Shown in pieces: positions 8,469 to 16,515 of a DNA stretch of 64,000 nt. The notes under the pieces were generated by a model. That model did no database searches. It was not told the origin of the DNA and worked only from the letters and a program-made list of their open reading frames with translations. Position numbers and translations under genes: made by a program. The number at the start of each line of letters is the position of its first letter. Position 1 is the first letter of the stretch. Source of the DNA: Nocardia brasiliensis (GTDB lineage Bacteria; Actinomycetota; Actinomycetes; Mycobacteriales; Mycobacteriaceae); NCBI RefSeq assembly GCF_011801125.1, contig NZ_CP046171.1, forward strand, positions 2,914,001 to 2,978,000. The letters run 5' to 3'.

Positions 8469-10196
8469 TCAGTGGGACTGTTGATGTGCAAGGTGAGTTG
8501 TCAACGCCTGGGCGGTATCCCAGCCCGTGATGGGTGGATAGGCGTTGGGATCGGTGATGACGTCCAGGACGGTGGTCGTCGGGTCGACGATCGCCTTGGA
8601 CAGGGCCTCGCGCAGTTCCACGTCGTTGTGGATGGTTTGACCACGTGCGCCGCACGCGATCGCGATCTGAGCGTGATCGACGTGCCCCAGTTCGACGGCC
8701 GTGGTCGGCCTGCCGAACTGGACGATTTCGGCGTGCTTCTGGAAGCCGAGGATGGCGTTGTTCAACACCACGACCACGACGTCGAGTTGCTCGCGCACCG
8801 CGGTCTCGAGTTCGGACCAGCAGTGCGCGAACCCGCCGTCGCCGACCACGCACAGCACGGGTGCCGAGGGCCGGGCCGCCTTCGCGCCGAGCGCCAGCGG
8901 CAACCCCCAGCCGAGTCCGGCCATGCCGCGCGGCAGCAGGAACCGCTGCTCGCCGCTGCCCGCACGGATATAGTTCGCCACCCAGATGGAGGAGTAGCTC
9001 GCGTCGGCGACCACGATGGCGTCCTCGGGCAGCAGGGCGCTGATCTCGTCGGCGACCCGCTCCGGGCGCAGCGGCTCGCTGGTCGCGGTGCGCACGGCGG
9101 CGGTGGCGATCTCGAATTCGGCCCGTGACCTGGCGATCTCCGCGACGACGCCGGCGCGGCCCGCGCCGCGCTCGCTCAGGTCGAGCTCGCGCAGCGCCGC
9201 GGTGAGATCGTCCAGGCCGGCCCGGACATCGCCGACCAGGCGCAGCGACGGATAGTTGCGCCCGATCTCGGCCGGATCGATGTCGAGGTGGATGTAGGTG
9301 GCGTCGTCCGGGAAGAGGGTCCAGCCGTCGGTGCCGTTCTCGTTGGTGCGTGACCCCGCGAACAGCACCACGTCGACACCGGCGATCCAGTCCCGCATTC
9401 CGTGCGAAACCCCGTGCGGGCCCATGTAATTGCCGATCACCCCGATGCTGAGTTCAGCGCTCTCCGCAAGCGCGCCCTTGCCCATCGGCGTGGTCGCCAC
9501 CGGGAGTGCGGCCAGCTCGCTCAGCTCGGCCAGCGCGGCGCCCGCGTCGGAGGCGATCGCGCCGCCGCCCGCGACCACCAGCGGTCGCCGGGCCCGGGCC
9601 AGGAGTTCGGCCGCGCTGCGGACCGCGGCCGCGGGCGGGCGTACCCGATCGAGGGGAAACTCCGGCGGTCCGGGCAGATGCGCCGTCGGGACCGGGGGAG
9701 CGGGCCGATCGAGAATGTCCTTGGGCAGCATCAGCACGGCGGGACCGGGCCTGCCGCTGGTCGCGGCGCGGAAGGCGGCGTCGAGGTATTCGTGCACCCG
9801 GTCCGGATCGTCCAAGCGGTCGAACCATTTGCAGCACCCGGCGAACAGGCTCTGGTGGTCGATCTCCTGGAACGCGTTTTTGTTGCGCAGCGGCGTCGGC
9901 ACATCCTGGACGAACGCCACCACCGGAATCGACACCTTGGCGGCCTCGGTCAGCGGCGGCACGAGAAGCGTTGCGGCGGGGCCGTTCTGCGCCACCACGA
10001 CCGAGCAATGTCGCGATACCCGCGCGAATCCGTCAGCCATCGTGCCCCCCGCGTTCTCGGTGCGATAGACGATCTGACGGATGCCGAGATCCTCGGCGGC
10101 CAAAACCAGCAGCGAAGGCAGACTCTGCCCGAAGAATTCGGTAATTCCCCTGGCACGCAGACTCTCGGCAATGGCGGTGGCGACTGTCGTAGGCAT
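8469..10196 (-). CDS. Thiamine diphosphate-dependent acetolactate synthase-like enzyme
   Basis: This 575-residue enzyme has the standard three domains: Pyr (about 1-170), central (about 190-340) and PP (about 380-560). The cofactor-activating Glu is Glu47 in RTENAGGTMADGFAR, and the Mg-ThDP motif runs from GDGG (452-455) to NN (479-480). The family covers acetolactate synthases, glyoxylate carboligases and 2-oxo acid decarboxylases or ligases. It lacks a regulatory subunit gene nearby, so a housekeeping branched-chain role is unlikely. It is the first gene of the operon and is divergent from the LysR regulator. It probably decarboxylates a 2-oxo acid and may join it to an acceptor that the downstream aminotransferase then aminates; this is inference. 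Confidence 0.8.
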   Translation of the reverse strand: MPTTVATAIAESLRARGITEFFGQSLPSLLVLAAEDLGIRQIVYRTENAGGTMADGFARVSRHCSVVVAQNGPAATLLVPPLTEAAKVSIPVVAFVQDVPTPLRNKNAFQEIDHQSLFAGCCKWFDRLDDPDRVHEYLDAAFRAATSGRPGPAVLMLPKDILDRPAPPVPTAHLPGPPEFPLDRVRPPAAAVRSAAELLARARRPLVVAGGGAIASDAGAALAELSELAALPVATTPMGKGALAESAELSIGVIGNYMGPHGVSHGMRDWIAGVDVVLFAGSRTNENGTDGWTLFPDDATYIHLDIDPAEIGRNYPSLRLVGDVRAGLDDLTAALRELDLSERGAGRAGVVAEIARSRAEFEIATAAVRTATSEPLRPERVADEISALLPEDAIVVADASYSSIWVANYIRAGSGEQRFLLPRGMAGLGWGLPLALGAKAARPSAPVLCVVGDGGFAHCWSELETAVREQLDVVVVVLNNAILGFQKHAEIVQFGRPTTAVELGHVDHAQIAIACGARGQTIHNDVELREALSKAIVDPTTTVLDVITDPNAYPPITGWDTAQALTTHLAHQQSH

Positions 10197-10292
10197 CGGA
10201 ACACCTTTTCGCGGTAGCGGGCGTGGACTGATCGGTAGCTACAGTCTTGGGGTACCGAGACCGGCCGGTCCAATACGTTTTTACTTCCGATT

Positions 10293-10309
10293 GATAAGGT
10301 CTGCTTATC
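10293..10309. promoter_or_regulatory. LysR-type operator (T-N11-A) in the divergent promoter
   Basis: GATAAG-GTCTG-CTTATC is a perfect 6-base inverted repeat with a 5-base spacer, and contains the T-N11-A core expected for LysR-type regulators. It lies 17 bases before the regulator start and about 97 bases from the ThDP enzyme start, where such a site would serve both autoregulation and activation. Confidence 0.75.
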
Positions 10310-10326
10310 TGGCTAGGCTGACCCGC

Positions 10327-11211
10327 GTGGACGATCTGCGCCGGGTTCGTTACTTTCTGGCAGTCGCCGAGCACCAGCATTTCGGGCGGGCGGCCGATGC
10401 GTTGCACATCACCCAGCCCGCGCTGTCGCAGCAGGTCAAGGCGCTGGAACGGGAGCTGGGGGTGGAGCTTCTCACGCGTAGTGGCCGTTCTTTCGTGCTG
10501 ACGCCGGCCGGTGTCGCGCTGCGCGCGGGCGCGCAGCAACTGCTCGACGCGGCCGCCGAGTTGGCGCGCGAGGTTCGGGCGCGAGCCAGCGGCACTAGAG
10601 GCGAGCTGAAGGTCGCGTTCACCCGATCGGGCTCCGACAGCGATATATCCCAGCGCATCAGGGCATTCCGCAAGGAATTTCCCGATATCACGGTGTCCAC
10701 GATTACCGGGTGGACCTCGTGGAATCTCGATCTGCTCGAATCGGGGGAGATCGACGTGGCATTCGTGCGGGGAAATATCGCGTATCCGCGAATTCACACG
10801 CATCTGATCGGGATGCAGGAGGCGGCGGTGGTCGTCTCGCGCGAGCACCCCTTGGCCGGGCGCGCCACCGTGGAGAACGCGGACATCATCGACGAGCCGA
10901 TCGTGCTCTGGTCCCGCCACACCGGCCCGGAGTTCTACGACGAACTGGTCACCCATATCTGGGGCGATCGCACCCCCAATCTGGTCGCCGAGGAATCCGA
11001 CGCCGAACAGGTCCTCGACTCGGTGTCGACCGGCACCGGCATCAGCGTGCTCGACCGTAAGCGGGCCACCCGGATCGCGCACGAGAACATCTGCGTCATC
11101 CCGTTCCGGTCGAACCCGCCGCGGATCTCCATCCGCCTGGCGTGGCTGGGCGAGGCCGAGACCCCCGCGCTCGCGCAGTTCCTGGCATGGTGGCGGCGCG
11201 CGAGCGACTAA
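10327..11211 (+). CDS. LysR-family transcriptional regulator
   Basis: This 294-residue LTTR has an N-terminal winged helix (FGRAADALHITQPALSQQVK near residues 20-40) and a type 2 periplasmic-binding-like effector domain (about 90-290). Start GTG 10327 is chosen because the conserved DDLRRVRYFLAVAE begins there; the frame is open further upstream, but that would run through the operator. It is divergent from the ThDP-ALAS-MFS-aminotransferase operon and is the likely regulator. The effector is unknown; in this family it is often a pathway substrate or intermediate. Confidence 0.85.
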   Translation: MDDLRRVRYFLAVAEHQHFGRAADALHITQPALSQQVKALERELGVELLTRSGRSFVLTPAGVALRAGAQQLLDAAAELAREVRARASGTRGELKVAFTRSGSDSDISQRIRAFRKEFPDITVSTITGWTSWNLDLLESGEIDVAFVRGNIAYPRIHTHLIGMQEAAVVVSREHPLAGRATVENADIIDEPIVLWSRHTGPEFYDELVTHIWGDRTPNLVAEESDAEQVLDSVSTGTGISVLDRKRATRIAHENICVIPFRSNPPRISIRLAWLGEAETPALAQFLAWWRRASD

Positions 11212-11425
11212 GCGCGGCCAGGGGTCCTGGCGCGTGTGTGTATCCGCTCGCCGTGTTTGCCGAAGAGACTGAGGATTTCGACGGCGGCGCTGTCCGCCGC
11301 GCCGAACCAGTGCGGTATCTGGCAGTCGAACTCCGCGGCTTCGCCCGGCCCCATGACGAAATCGTGTTCGGCCAGCCGGACCCGCAACCGGCCGTGCAGA
11401 CGTAGAGCCATTCGTGTCCGTCGTG
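11208..11425 (-). pseudogene. 3' remnant of an XRE-cupin transcriptional regulator
   Basis: Read on the minus strand, HDGHEWLYV continues in another frame as LHGRLRVRLAEHDFVMGPGE and ends with IPHWFGAAD and EILSLFGKHGERIH. Together these match the C-terminal cupin domain of XRE-cupin regulators. One base is missing near 11399 (VCTAG in place of V-LHG), so the domain is frameshifted. The N-terminal helix-turn-helix is gone because the sequence runs directly into a plus-strand MFS fragment near 11425. The stop (11210-11208) overlaps the LysR stop. Confidence 0.75.
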
Positions 11426-11856
11426 TGCTGGCGCTGTTCGGCGTCGGCGCCTTCCTCGGGCTGTCGGTGGGTGGCCGGATCGCCGATGGGCGGCCACACC
11501 TGGCCCTCGGTGCGGGCGCGGGGGCGATCGTGCTGTTGTCGATGCTGCTCGCGGTGACGATGACGCGGGTGTGGATCGTGGTCCCGGTGGTGTTCCTGCT
11601 CGGTGTCGCGGCGTTTGTGCTCAATCCGGCGCTGTACGGCCGGGTGTTCGCGATCGCGGGGGACGCGCCGACGCTCGCGGGGGTGACCACGGTGTCGGCG
11701 TTCCAGCTCGGCATCAGCGGCACGCCGGTACTCGCGGCGCTCACCCTCGGCGGCGGTGCGGCGCTGACCTCGGTGTGTGTGATCGGCGCGGTGCTGGCGG
11801 CGATCACGCTGCCGCTGATCCGGATCGATCGAGCGCGCCTGCCGTCCGCATCCTGA
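11424..11856 (+). pseudogene. 3' remnant of an MFS (chloramphenicol-efflux-like) transporter
   Basis: From about 11424 the plus strand encodes VLALFGVGAFLGLSVGGRIADGRP, followed by four further hydrophobic segments and a normal stop. This corresponds to the C-terminal half of DHA1-type efflux proteins (Cml/AraJ type); the first half and start codon are missing. In intact actinobacterial loci an XRE-cupin gene and such an MFS gene are divergent neighbours, so a single deletion removed both 5' halves and the shared promoter. Confidence 0.75.
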
Positions 11857-12066
11857 CCAGACCCGGTCGGCGGCGGGCGCTACCGCGTCCGTCGCCTGCC
11901 GTTTTCGAGCGCGAACTCCAAGTCCTCGTCCATGGCCGAGGTCGTCTCGACCAGAAACGCGGCGCGGGGCCGGATCAGCGCTGCCCACATGCGGTTCTTT
12001 CGGGGAGTGCGCCGATGCGCCACGTTCGGGCCACGCGGTGTCGGTAGGGCGGATTAGCCTCGCGGT
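11857..12066. other. Intergenic stretch before the DUF2277 gene
   Basis: No confident gene. A minus-strand frame of 36 codons (11990-11880, starting MWAALIRPRAAFLVETTS) reads like a plausible small peptide but has only a weak ribosome site and no known family. Confidence 0.3.
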
Positions 12067-12336
12067 ATGTGTCGAAACATCACGGCCCTGCGTGGGCTGG
12101 AACCCGCCGCGACACCGGAGGAGATCCAGGCCGCGGCCCTGCAGTACGTGCGTAAGGTCGGCGGCCTGTCCAGCATCTCCGCCACGACCAAGCCCGCGGT
12201 GGACGCGGCCGTCGCCGAGATCGCGGCGATCACCACCCGCCTGCTCGAGCAGCTGCCCGACCGTAAGGTCCCGCCGAAGTCGGTGCCGCCGCTGCGCAGG
12301 CCGGAGGTGCAGGCGCGCATCCGCGCGCGCGGCTAG
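12067..12336 (+). CDS. DUF2277 family small protein
   Basis: This 89-residue protein begins MCRNITALRGLEP and continues with TPEEIQAAALQYVRKVGG, the signature of DUF2277, a small cytoplasmic family widespread in actinobacteria and of unknown function. The MCRNI start and the EEI..AALQ.VRK helix are its conserved parts. It lies immediately upstream of the biotin-transport operon on the same strand, but a palindromic operator separates them, so it is probably a separate unit. Confidence 0.85.
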   Translation: MCRNITALRGLEPAATPEEIQAAALQYVRKVGGLSSISATTKPAVDAAVAEIAAITTRLLEQLPDRKVPPKSVPPLRRPEVQARIRARG

Positions 12337-12381
12337 GCATCGGACCTGGACCCCGCGTCCGTGCACGGCGGCGCCTGCTAT

Positions 12382-12398
12382 CTTGAACGTCGTTCAAG
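12382..12398. promoter_or_regulatory. BioQ-like palindromic operator upstream of bioY
   Basis: CTTGAAC-GTC-GTTCAAG is a perfect palindrome with 7-base arms, 18 bases before the bioY start. It matches the TGAAC-N3-GTTCA-type site described for the TetR-family biotin regulator BioQ of corynebacteria and mycobacteria. It overlaps the expected core promoter, consistent with repression when biotin is sufficient. Confidence 0.75.
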
Positions 12399-12416
12399 TC
12401 GCTAGCGGAGGAAATC

Positions 12417-13001
12417 GTGGACGGTGTCGAGGACCCTCGGAGGTCGAGGGTCGGTATTTCCGCGCGGGACATGGCGCAGATCGCGGTCTTCGCGGCGCTG
12501 ATCGCGGCGATGGGCCTGCCCGGCGCCATCACCGTCGGATTCAGCGGCGTGCCGATCACGGTGCAGACGCTGGGCGTGATTCTGGCGGGCGCGGTGCTCG
12601 GGGCGCGCAAGGGCACGGCCGCGGTGCTGGTCTTCATCGCGCTGACCATGATCGGCCTGCCGCTGCTGTCCGGCGGGCGCACCGGATTGACCGCGATGTC
12701 CGGGCCGAGCGCCGGATATCTGATCGGCTGGGTTCCCGCCGCGCTGGTCATCGGCCTGCTCACCGCGCGCATCCTGCCGAAGTACCCGATCGTGCTCGGG
12801 CTGCTGATCAACGCCCTCGGCGGACTCGTGGTGATCTACCTGTTCGGCACCCTCGGCCTGCTGCTGCGGACCGACCTCGACGTCCGGCACGCGATCTCGA
12901 CCAATTTCGCGTTCATTCCCGGTGATCTGGCCAAGGCGGTCGTCGCCTCCGTCGTCGCGAAGGGCGTGCACCGCGCGTACCCCGGGCTGATCCGTGCGTG
13001 A
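12417..13001 (+). CDS. bioY: BioY, substrate-specific component of a biotin ECF transporter
   Basis: This 194-residue membrane protein has about six membrane segments and the BioY pattern GLPGAITVGFSGVPITVQT, GARKGTAAV, and GLPLLSGGRTGLTAMSGPSAGYLIGW (roughly residues 65-103), which forms the biotin pocket. Start GTG 12417 follows GCGGAGGAAATC. It is the S-component that binds biotin; energy comes from bioM and bioN further along the same operon. The BioQ-like site just upstream supports biotin control. The gene's stop overlaps the next start by 8 bases. Confidence 0.9.
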   Translation: MDGVEDPRRSRVGISARDMAQIAVFAALIAAMGLPGAITVGFSGVPITVQTLGVILAGAVLGARKGTAAVLVFIALTMIGLPLLSGGRTGLTAMSGPSAGYLIGWVPAALVIGLLTARILPKYPIVLGLLINALGGLVVIYLFGTLGLLLRTDLDVRHAISTNFAFIPGDLAKAVVASVVAKGVHRAYPGLIRA

Positions 13002-14115
13002 TCCGGAACTCGGTGGCTCCGGTTCCCGGCCTGCCATCGAATTCGACGGCCGCACTTACACTTACGCCGAACTGGACCGGGCGATCGAACAGTGGATCGC
13101 GCGGCGCCCCGATGCGATGAGCTACGACGCGTCGACACTGCCGGTGCCGGACGCGCTGATCTGCGTGTGCGCGGCAGCGCGCCGCGGCGTGCCGGTGTTC
13201 GTCGAGAACCCCGCCGCCCGCCCGACCCGCTCCGAGCTGCCCGCCGCTGCTTTCCTTCTGGTGACGACCTCGGGTTCCACCGGCCTGCCGCGGCCGCTGG
13301 CCAGGACCGCTGCCTCCTGGTACGACAGCTTTCCCGCGTTCACCGAGATCACCGGTGTCACCGCCGCGGATCGGGTGCTCATCACCGGTCCACTGCACGC
13401 GACCATGCACCTGTTCGGCGCGCTGCACGCGCTGTGGCTCGGTGCCTGCGTCACCGATGATCCGGCACGGGCCACAGTGGTGCACGCCGTGCCCGCGGTG
13501 CTGCGCGAGGTGGTGCGTGCGGCGCCCGCGCTGCGCACGGCGATCGTCGCGGGGATCGCCCTGGACGAGGGCGCGCGTGCCGCGGCGACAGGCCTCGAGT
13601 TGATCGAGTACTACGGCTCGGCCGAGGTGTCGCTCGTCGCGGCCCGGCGCGTGCCGCAGCCGCTGCGCCTGCTCGACGGTGTCGAGGCCGAGATCCGTGA
13701 CGGATTGCTCTACGTGCGCACCCCGTATCGGGTGTTGGGCGCGCCGGAATGGTTCGGCGTCGGCGATCTCGCGGAGCTCGGGCCCGAGCGCGCGCTCACG
13801 GTCCGGGGCCGCGGCACGTCCGCGATCAACGTGGGCGGCACCACCGTGCTCGCCGAGGACGTCGAGCGGGTGCTCGGCGCGATCGACGGGGTCGTCGCCG
13901 TCGCGGTGATCGGCGCGCCGCATGCCGTGCTCGGCGAAATCGTCACGGCCGCAGTGCAGCTCGATGGCGATGTGGAGATTGCCGCGGTGCGTGCGCAGGC
14001 CCGCCGGGTCCTGCTGAAGGAGGCGATGCCGCGGCGCTGGGTGCCGCTGCCGGAGCTACCGCGTACGGCTGCCGGCAAGGTGGCTCGGGGTGAGCTGAAA
14101 GACTTGCTGGCATGA
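12994..14115 (+). CDS. Acyl-CoA synthetase-like adenylate-forming enzyme, short form
   Basis: This 373-residue ANL-superfamily enzyme is shorter than the usual ~500. The adenylate P-loop reads TTSGSTGLPRP, the A5-like site YYGSAEVS, the A8 hinge region RGRGTSAINVGG, and the C-terminal LPRTAAGKVARGEL carries the catalytic Lys. The N-terminal subdomain is abbreviated, as also seen in other small ligases of this type. The start GTG overlaps bioY and the stop overlaps the thiolase start (ATGA), so it belongs to the biotin-transport operon. A carboxylate related to biotin or its precursor pimelate is a natural guess for the substrate, but the sequence does not prove it. Confidence 0.75.
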   Translation: MRDPELGGSGSRPAIEFDGRTYTYAELDRAIEQWIARRPDAMSYDASTLPVPDALICVCAAARRGVPVFVENPAARPTRSELPAAAFLLVTTSGSTGLPRPLARTAASWYDSFPAFTEITGVTAADRVLITGPLHATMHLFGALHALWLGACVTDDPARATVVHAVPAVLREVVRAAPALRTAIVAGIALDEGARAAATGLELIEYYGSAEVSLVAARRVPQPLRLLDGVEAEIRDGLLYVRTPYRVLGAPEWFGVGDLAELGPERALTVRGRGTSAINVGGTTVLAEDVERVLGAIDGVVAVAVIGAPHAVLGEIVTAAVQLDGDVEIAAVRAQARRVLLKEAMPRRWVPLPELPRTAAGKVARGELKDLLA

Positions 14116-15239
14116 ACCGTCGACCCGTCATCGTCGCGCCGCGGCGCACACCGATCGGCAACGCCGGGCACGGGTTCGCCACCCTGACCACGACCGACCT
14201 CGCCGCGCCCGTGCTGCGGGACGTGGTCGCGACCCTGCGCGGCGGGGGCGTGGACACGCCGATCGATGATGTCGTGCTCGGCAACTGTCTCGGCCCCGGC
14301 GGCGATCCGGCCCGGATCGCCGCACTGCGGGCCGGTCTCGGCACCGAGGTCCCCGGCGTCACCGTCGACCGGCAGTGCGGGTCCGGGTTGGACGCGGTGC
14401 TGCAGGCGGCGCTGCGGGTTCGCGGTGGGGGCGACGAGCTCGTCCTGGCCGGCGGTGTGGAGTCGGCGAGCACCGCGCCGTGGCGGTTCTGGCCGCCGGT
14501 CGCGGGCGCCGACCCGGTGCGCTACACCCGTGCTCCCTTTGCGCCGCAAGGATTTCCGGACCCGGACATGGGTGTCGCGGCCGACGAGCTCGCGCGCGTG
14601 CGCGGGATCAGCCGCGCGCGACAGGACGCCTACGCGGCGCGCTCGCACACCCTGGCCGCGGCGGCGGACTTCTCGGCCGAGCTGGTGCCGATCGGCGACG
14701 TGCGGCGCGACGAACGGATTCGACCCGGCATGACCGAGGCGCGACTGGCGCGGCTGCGACCGAGCTTCGGCGCCGAGGGGACGGCCACCGCGGGCAACTC
14801 GTGCGGGATCTCCGACGGCGCCGCGGTGGTCGCGGTCACCACCGAGGCCGGTGCGGCCGGACTGCCCGCGCTGCGCGTCCTCGGGTCAGCGGTGGCCGGG
14901 TCCGATCCCGCGCTGCCCGGGCTCGGTCCGGTGCCCGCGATCCGGAAGCTGTTGCGGCGCACCGGTGTCGGCATCGCGGACCTGGAGATCGTGGAGATCA
15001 CCGAGGCGTTCGCGTCCGTGGTGCTCGCCGTGTCGGACGAACTCGGCCTCGACGAGGCGAGGATCTGCCCGCAGGGCGGTGCGATCGCCATGGGGCATCC
15101 CTGGGGCGCCTCCGGCGCGATCCTGCTGGTGCGCTTGGCCGCTCAGATGCTGCGACCGGACGGCCCGGCGCTCGGACTCGCGGCCTGCGCCATCGGCGGC
15201 GGGCAGGGGATCGCGATGCTGGTGGAGCGGGCGTCATGA
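14112..15239 (+). CDS. Thiolase family acyltransferase
   Basis: This 375-residue thiolase is in the size range of acetyl-CoA acyltransferases. The nucleophilic Cys89 sits in DRQCGSG, and the second active-site elements GHPWGASGA (His) and ACAIGGGQG (acid/base Cys) are intact, so catalysis is expected. Thiolases cleave 3-ketoacyl-CoA or run Claisen condensations in reverse. Its ATG overlaps the preceding ligase and its stop overlaps bioM. Lying between ligase, BioY and the ECF module, it may act on acyl-CoAs generated by the two ligases, for example in side-chain shortening of biotin or assembly of a pimeloyl-type chain; this is inference. Confidence 0.85.
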   Translation: MNRRPVIVAPRRTPIGNAGHGFATLTTTDLAAPVLRDVVATLRGGGVDTPIDDVVLGNCLGPGGDPARIAALRAGLGTEVPGVTVDRQCGSGLDAVLQAALRVRGGGDELVLAGGVESASTAPWRFWPPVAGADPVRYTRAPFAPQGFPDPDMGVAADELARVRGISRARQDAYAARSHTLAAAADFSAELVPIGDVRRDERIRPGMTEARLARLRPSFGAEGTATAGNSCGISDGAAVVAVTTEAGAAGLPALRVLGSAVAGSDPALPGLGPVPAIRKLLRRTGVGIADLEIVEITEAFASVVLAVSDELGLDEARICPQGGAIAMGHPWGASGAILLVRLAAQMLRPDGPALGLAACAIGGGQGIAMLVERAS

Positions 15240-15916
15240 CCGAGATCGTGTTCGACAACGTCGGTCATGCCTTCGGTGAGCGAAAAGTGTTGCGCGGCAT
15301 CGACCTGCGCATCACCGAGCGCCGGGTCGGCATCATCGGGGCGAACGGGTCTGGCAAATCGACGCTGGCGCGCATGATCAACGGCCTGCTCACGCCCACC
15401 TCGGGCACGGTGACCGTCGACGGCGTGGACGCCGCGCGCAAGGGCGCACAGGTGCGGCGCAAGGTCGGCTTCGTCTTCACCGATCCCGACACCCAGATCG
15501 TGATGCCGACGGTGGCCGAGGATCTCGCGTTCTCGCTGCGCCGATCCGGGCTGAGCAAGCAGGAGGTCGCCGCGCGCGTGCGCGAGGTGCTGCTGCGATT
15601 CCGGCTGGACCAGCACGCCGACCATCCCTCGCACCTGTTGTCCGGCGGGCAGAAGCAGCTGCTGGCCATCGGCGCGGTGCTGATCCGCAGGCCGCAGGTG
15701 ATCATCGCGGACGAGCCGACGACGCTGCTCGATCTGCGCAATGCCAGGGTGGTCGCCGACGCGCTCGACGCGATCGACCAGCAGGTGATCGTGGTGACCC
15801 ATCAGCTCGCGCTGCTGGACGGATTCGAGCGGGTCATCGTGATCGACGACGGGCTGGTGGCTTTCGACGGAACCCCCGCGGCGGCGGTACCCGCCTACCG
15901 GGCGCTGGTCGAATGA
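15236..15916 (+). CDS. bioM: BioM, ATPase of the biotin ECF transporter
   Basis: This 226-residue ABC ATPase of the energy-coupling-factor type has Walker A GANGSGKST (35-43), signature LSGGQKQLLAIG, Walker B VIIADEPT and switch His in VVTHQ. The short single-domain form, with the Q-loop in FVFTDPDTQIV, is characteristic of CbiO/BioM proteins. Start and stop both overlap their neighbours by four bases. It powers BioY together with BioN. Confidence 0.9.
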   Translation: MTEIVFDNVGHAFGERKVLRGIDLRITERRVGIIGANGSGKSTLARMINGLLTPTSGTVTVDGVDAARKGAQVRRKVGFVFTDPDTQIVMPTVAEDLAFSLRRSGLSKQEVAARVREVLLRFRLDQHADHPSHLLSGGQKQLLAIGAVLIRRPQVIIADEPTTLLDLRNARVVADALDAIDQQVIVVTHQLALLDGFERVIVIDDGLVAFDGTPAAAVPAYRALVE

Positions 15917-16515
15917 TCGGGCTGTACCGGCCGGGGAACTCGCTGCTGCACCGGCTGCCCGCAGGCGCGAAACTGCTGCTGCTCATCGCGGCCATCGTCG
16001 CGGCAACGGTGTTGGCGCGCAACCCGATTCAGGTCGGGATCGCCGGGCTCGTGGTGGCCGGGTTGTTCGCGCTGGCACGCATCCCGTGGCGCGTCGCGGT
16101 GGCGCAGCTGCGGCCCGTGGTGTGGATGTTGTTGATCATCGCGGCGTTTCAGGTGTTGATCACCTCGCCGGCCCGTGCGGTGGTGGTGTGCGGTGTGCTG
16201 CTGATCTCGGTGGCGCTCGCGGCGCTGGTCACGCTGACCACCCGGGTGAGCGACCTGCTCGATACCGTGACCAGGGCGCTGGGGCCGCTGCGCCGGGTCG
16301 GCATCGATCCGGAACGGGTCGGACTGCTGCTGGCGCTGGCCATCCGCTGTGTGCCGTTGCTGGCCGGGATCGTGCACGAGGTGGCCGAGGCGCGCCGGGC
16401 CAGGGGCCTGCAGTGGTCGATGACGGCGCTGGCCACGCCGGTACTGGTGCGCGCGTTGCGCACCGCCGACGCCATGGGTGAGGCACTGGCCGCGAGAGGA
16501 GTCGACGATGAGTGA
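15913..16515 (+). CDS. bioN: BioN, transmembrane T-component of the biotin ECF transporter
   Basis: This 200-residue membrane protein has about five membrane segments and two Ala-Arg-Gly coupling helices: EARRARG near residue 160 and the C-terminal ALAARG near 193. These two motifs dock the ATPases in EcfT/BioN proteins. It overlaps bioM by four bases and the following ligase by eight. Together with BioM and BioY it makes a complete dedicated biotin importer. Confidence 0.85.
   Translation: MIGLYRPGNSLLHRLPAGAKLLLLIAAIVAATVLARNPIQVGIAGLVVAGLFALARIPWRVAVAQLRPVVWMLLIIAAFQVLITSPARAVVVCGVLLISVALAALVTLTTRVSDLLDTVTRALGPLRRVGIDPERVGLLLALAIRCVPLLAGIVHEVAEARRARGLQWSMTALATPVLVRALRTADAMGEALAARGVDDE

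Noticed and set aside
12994..14115. Assignment of the short ligase as BioW (pimeloyl-CoA synthetase)
   Set aside because: The protein has the classic AMP-binding P-loop of the ANL superfamily, whereas BioW has a different fold and motifs.
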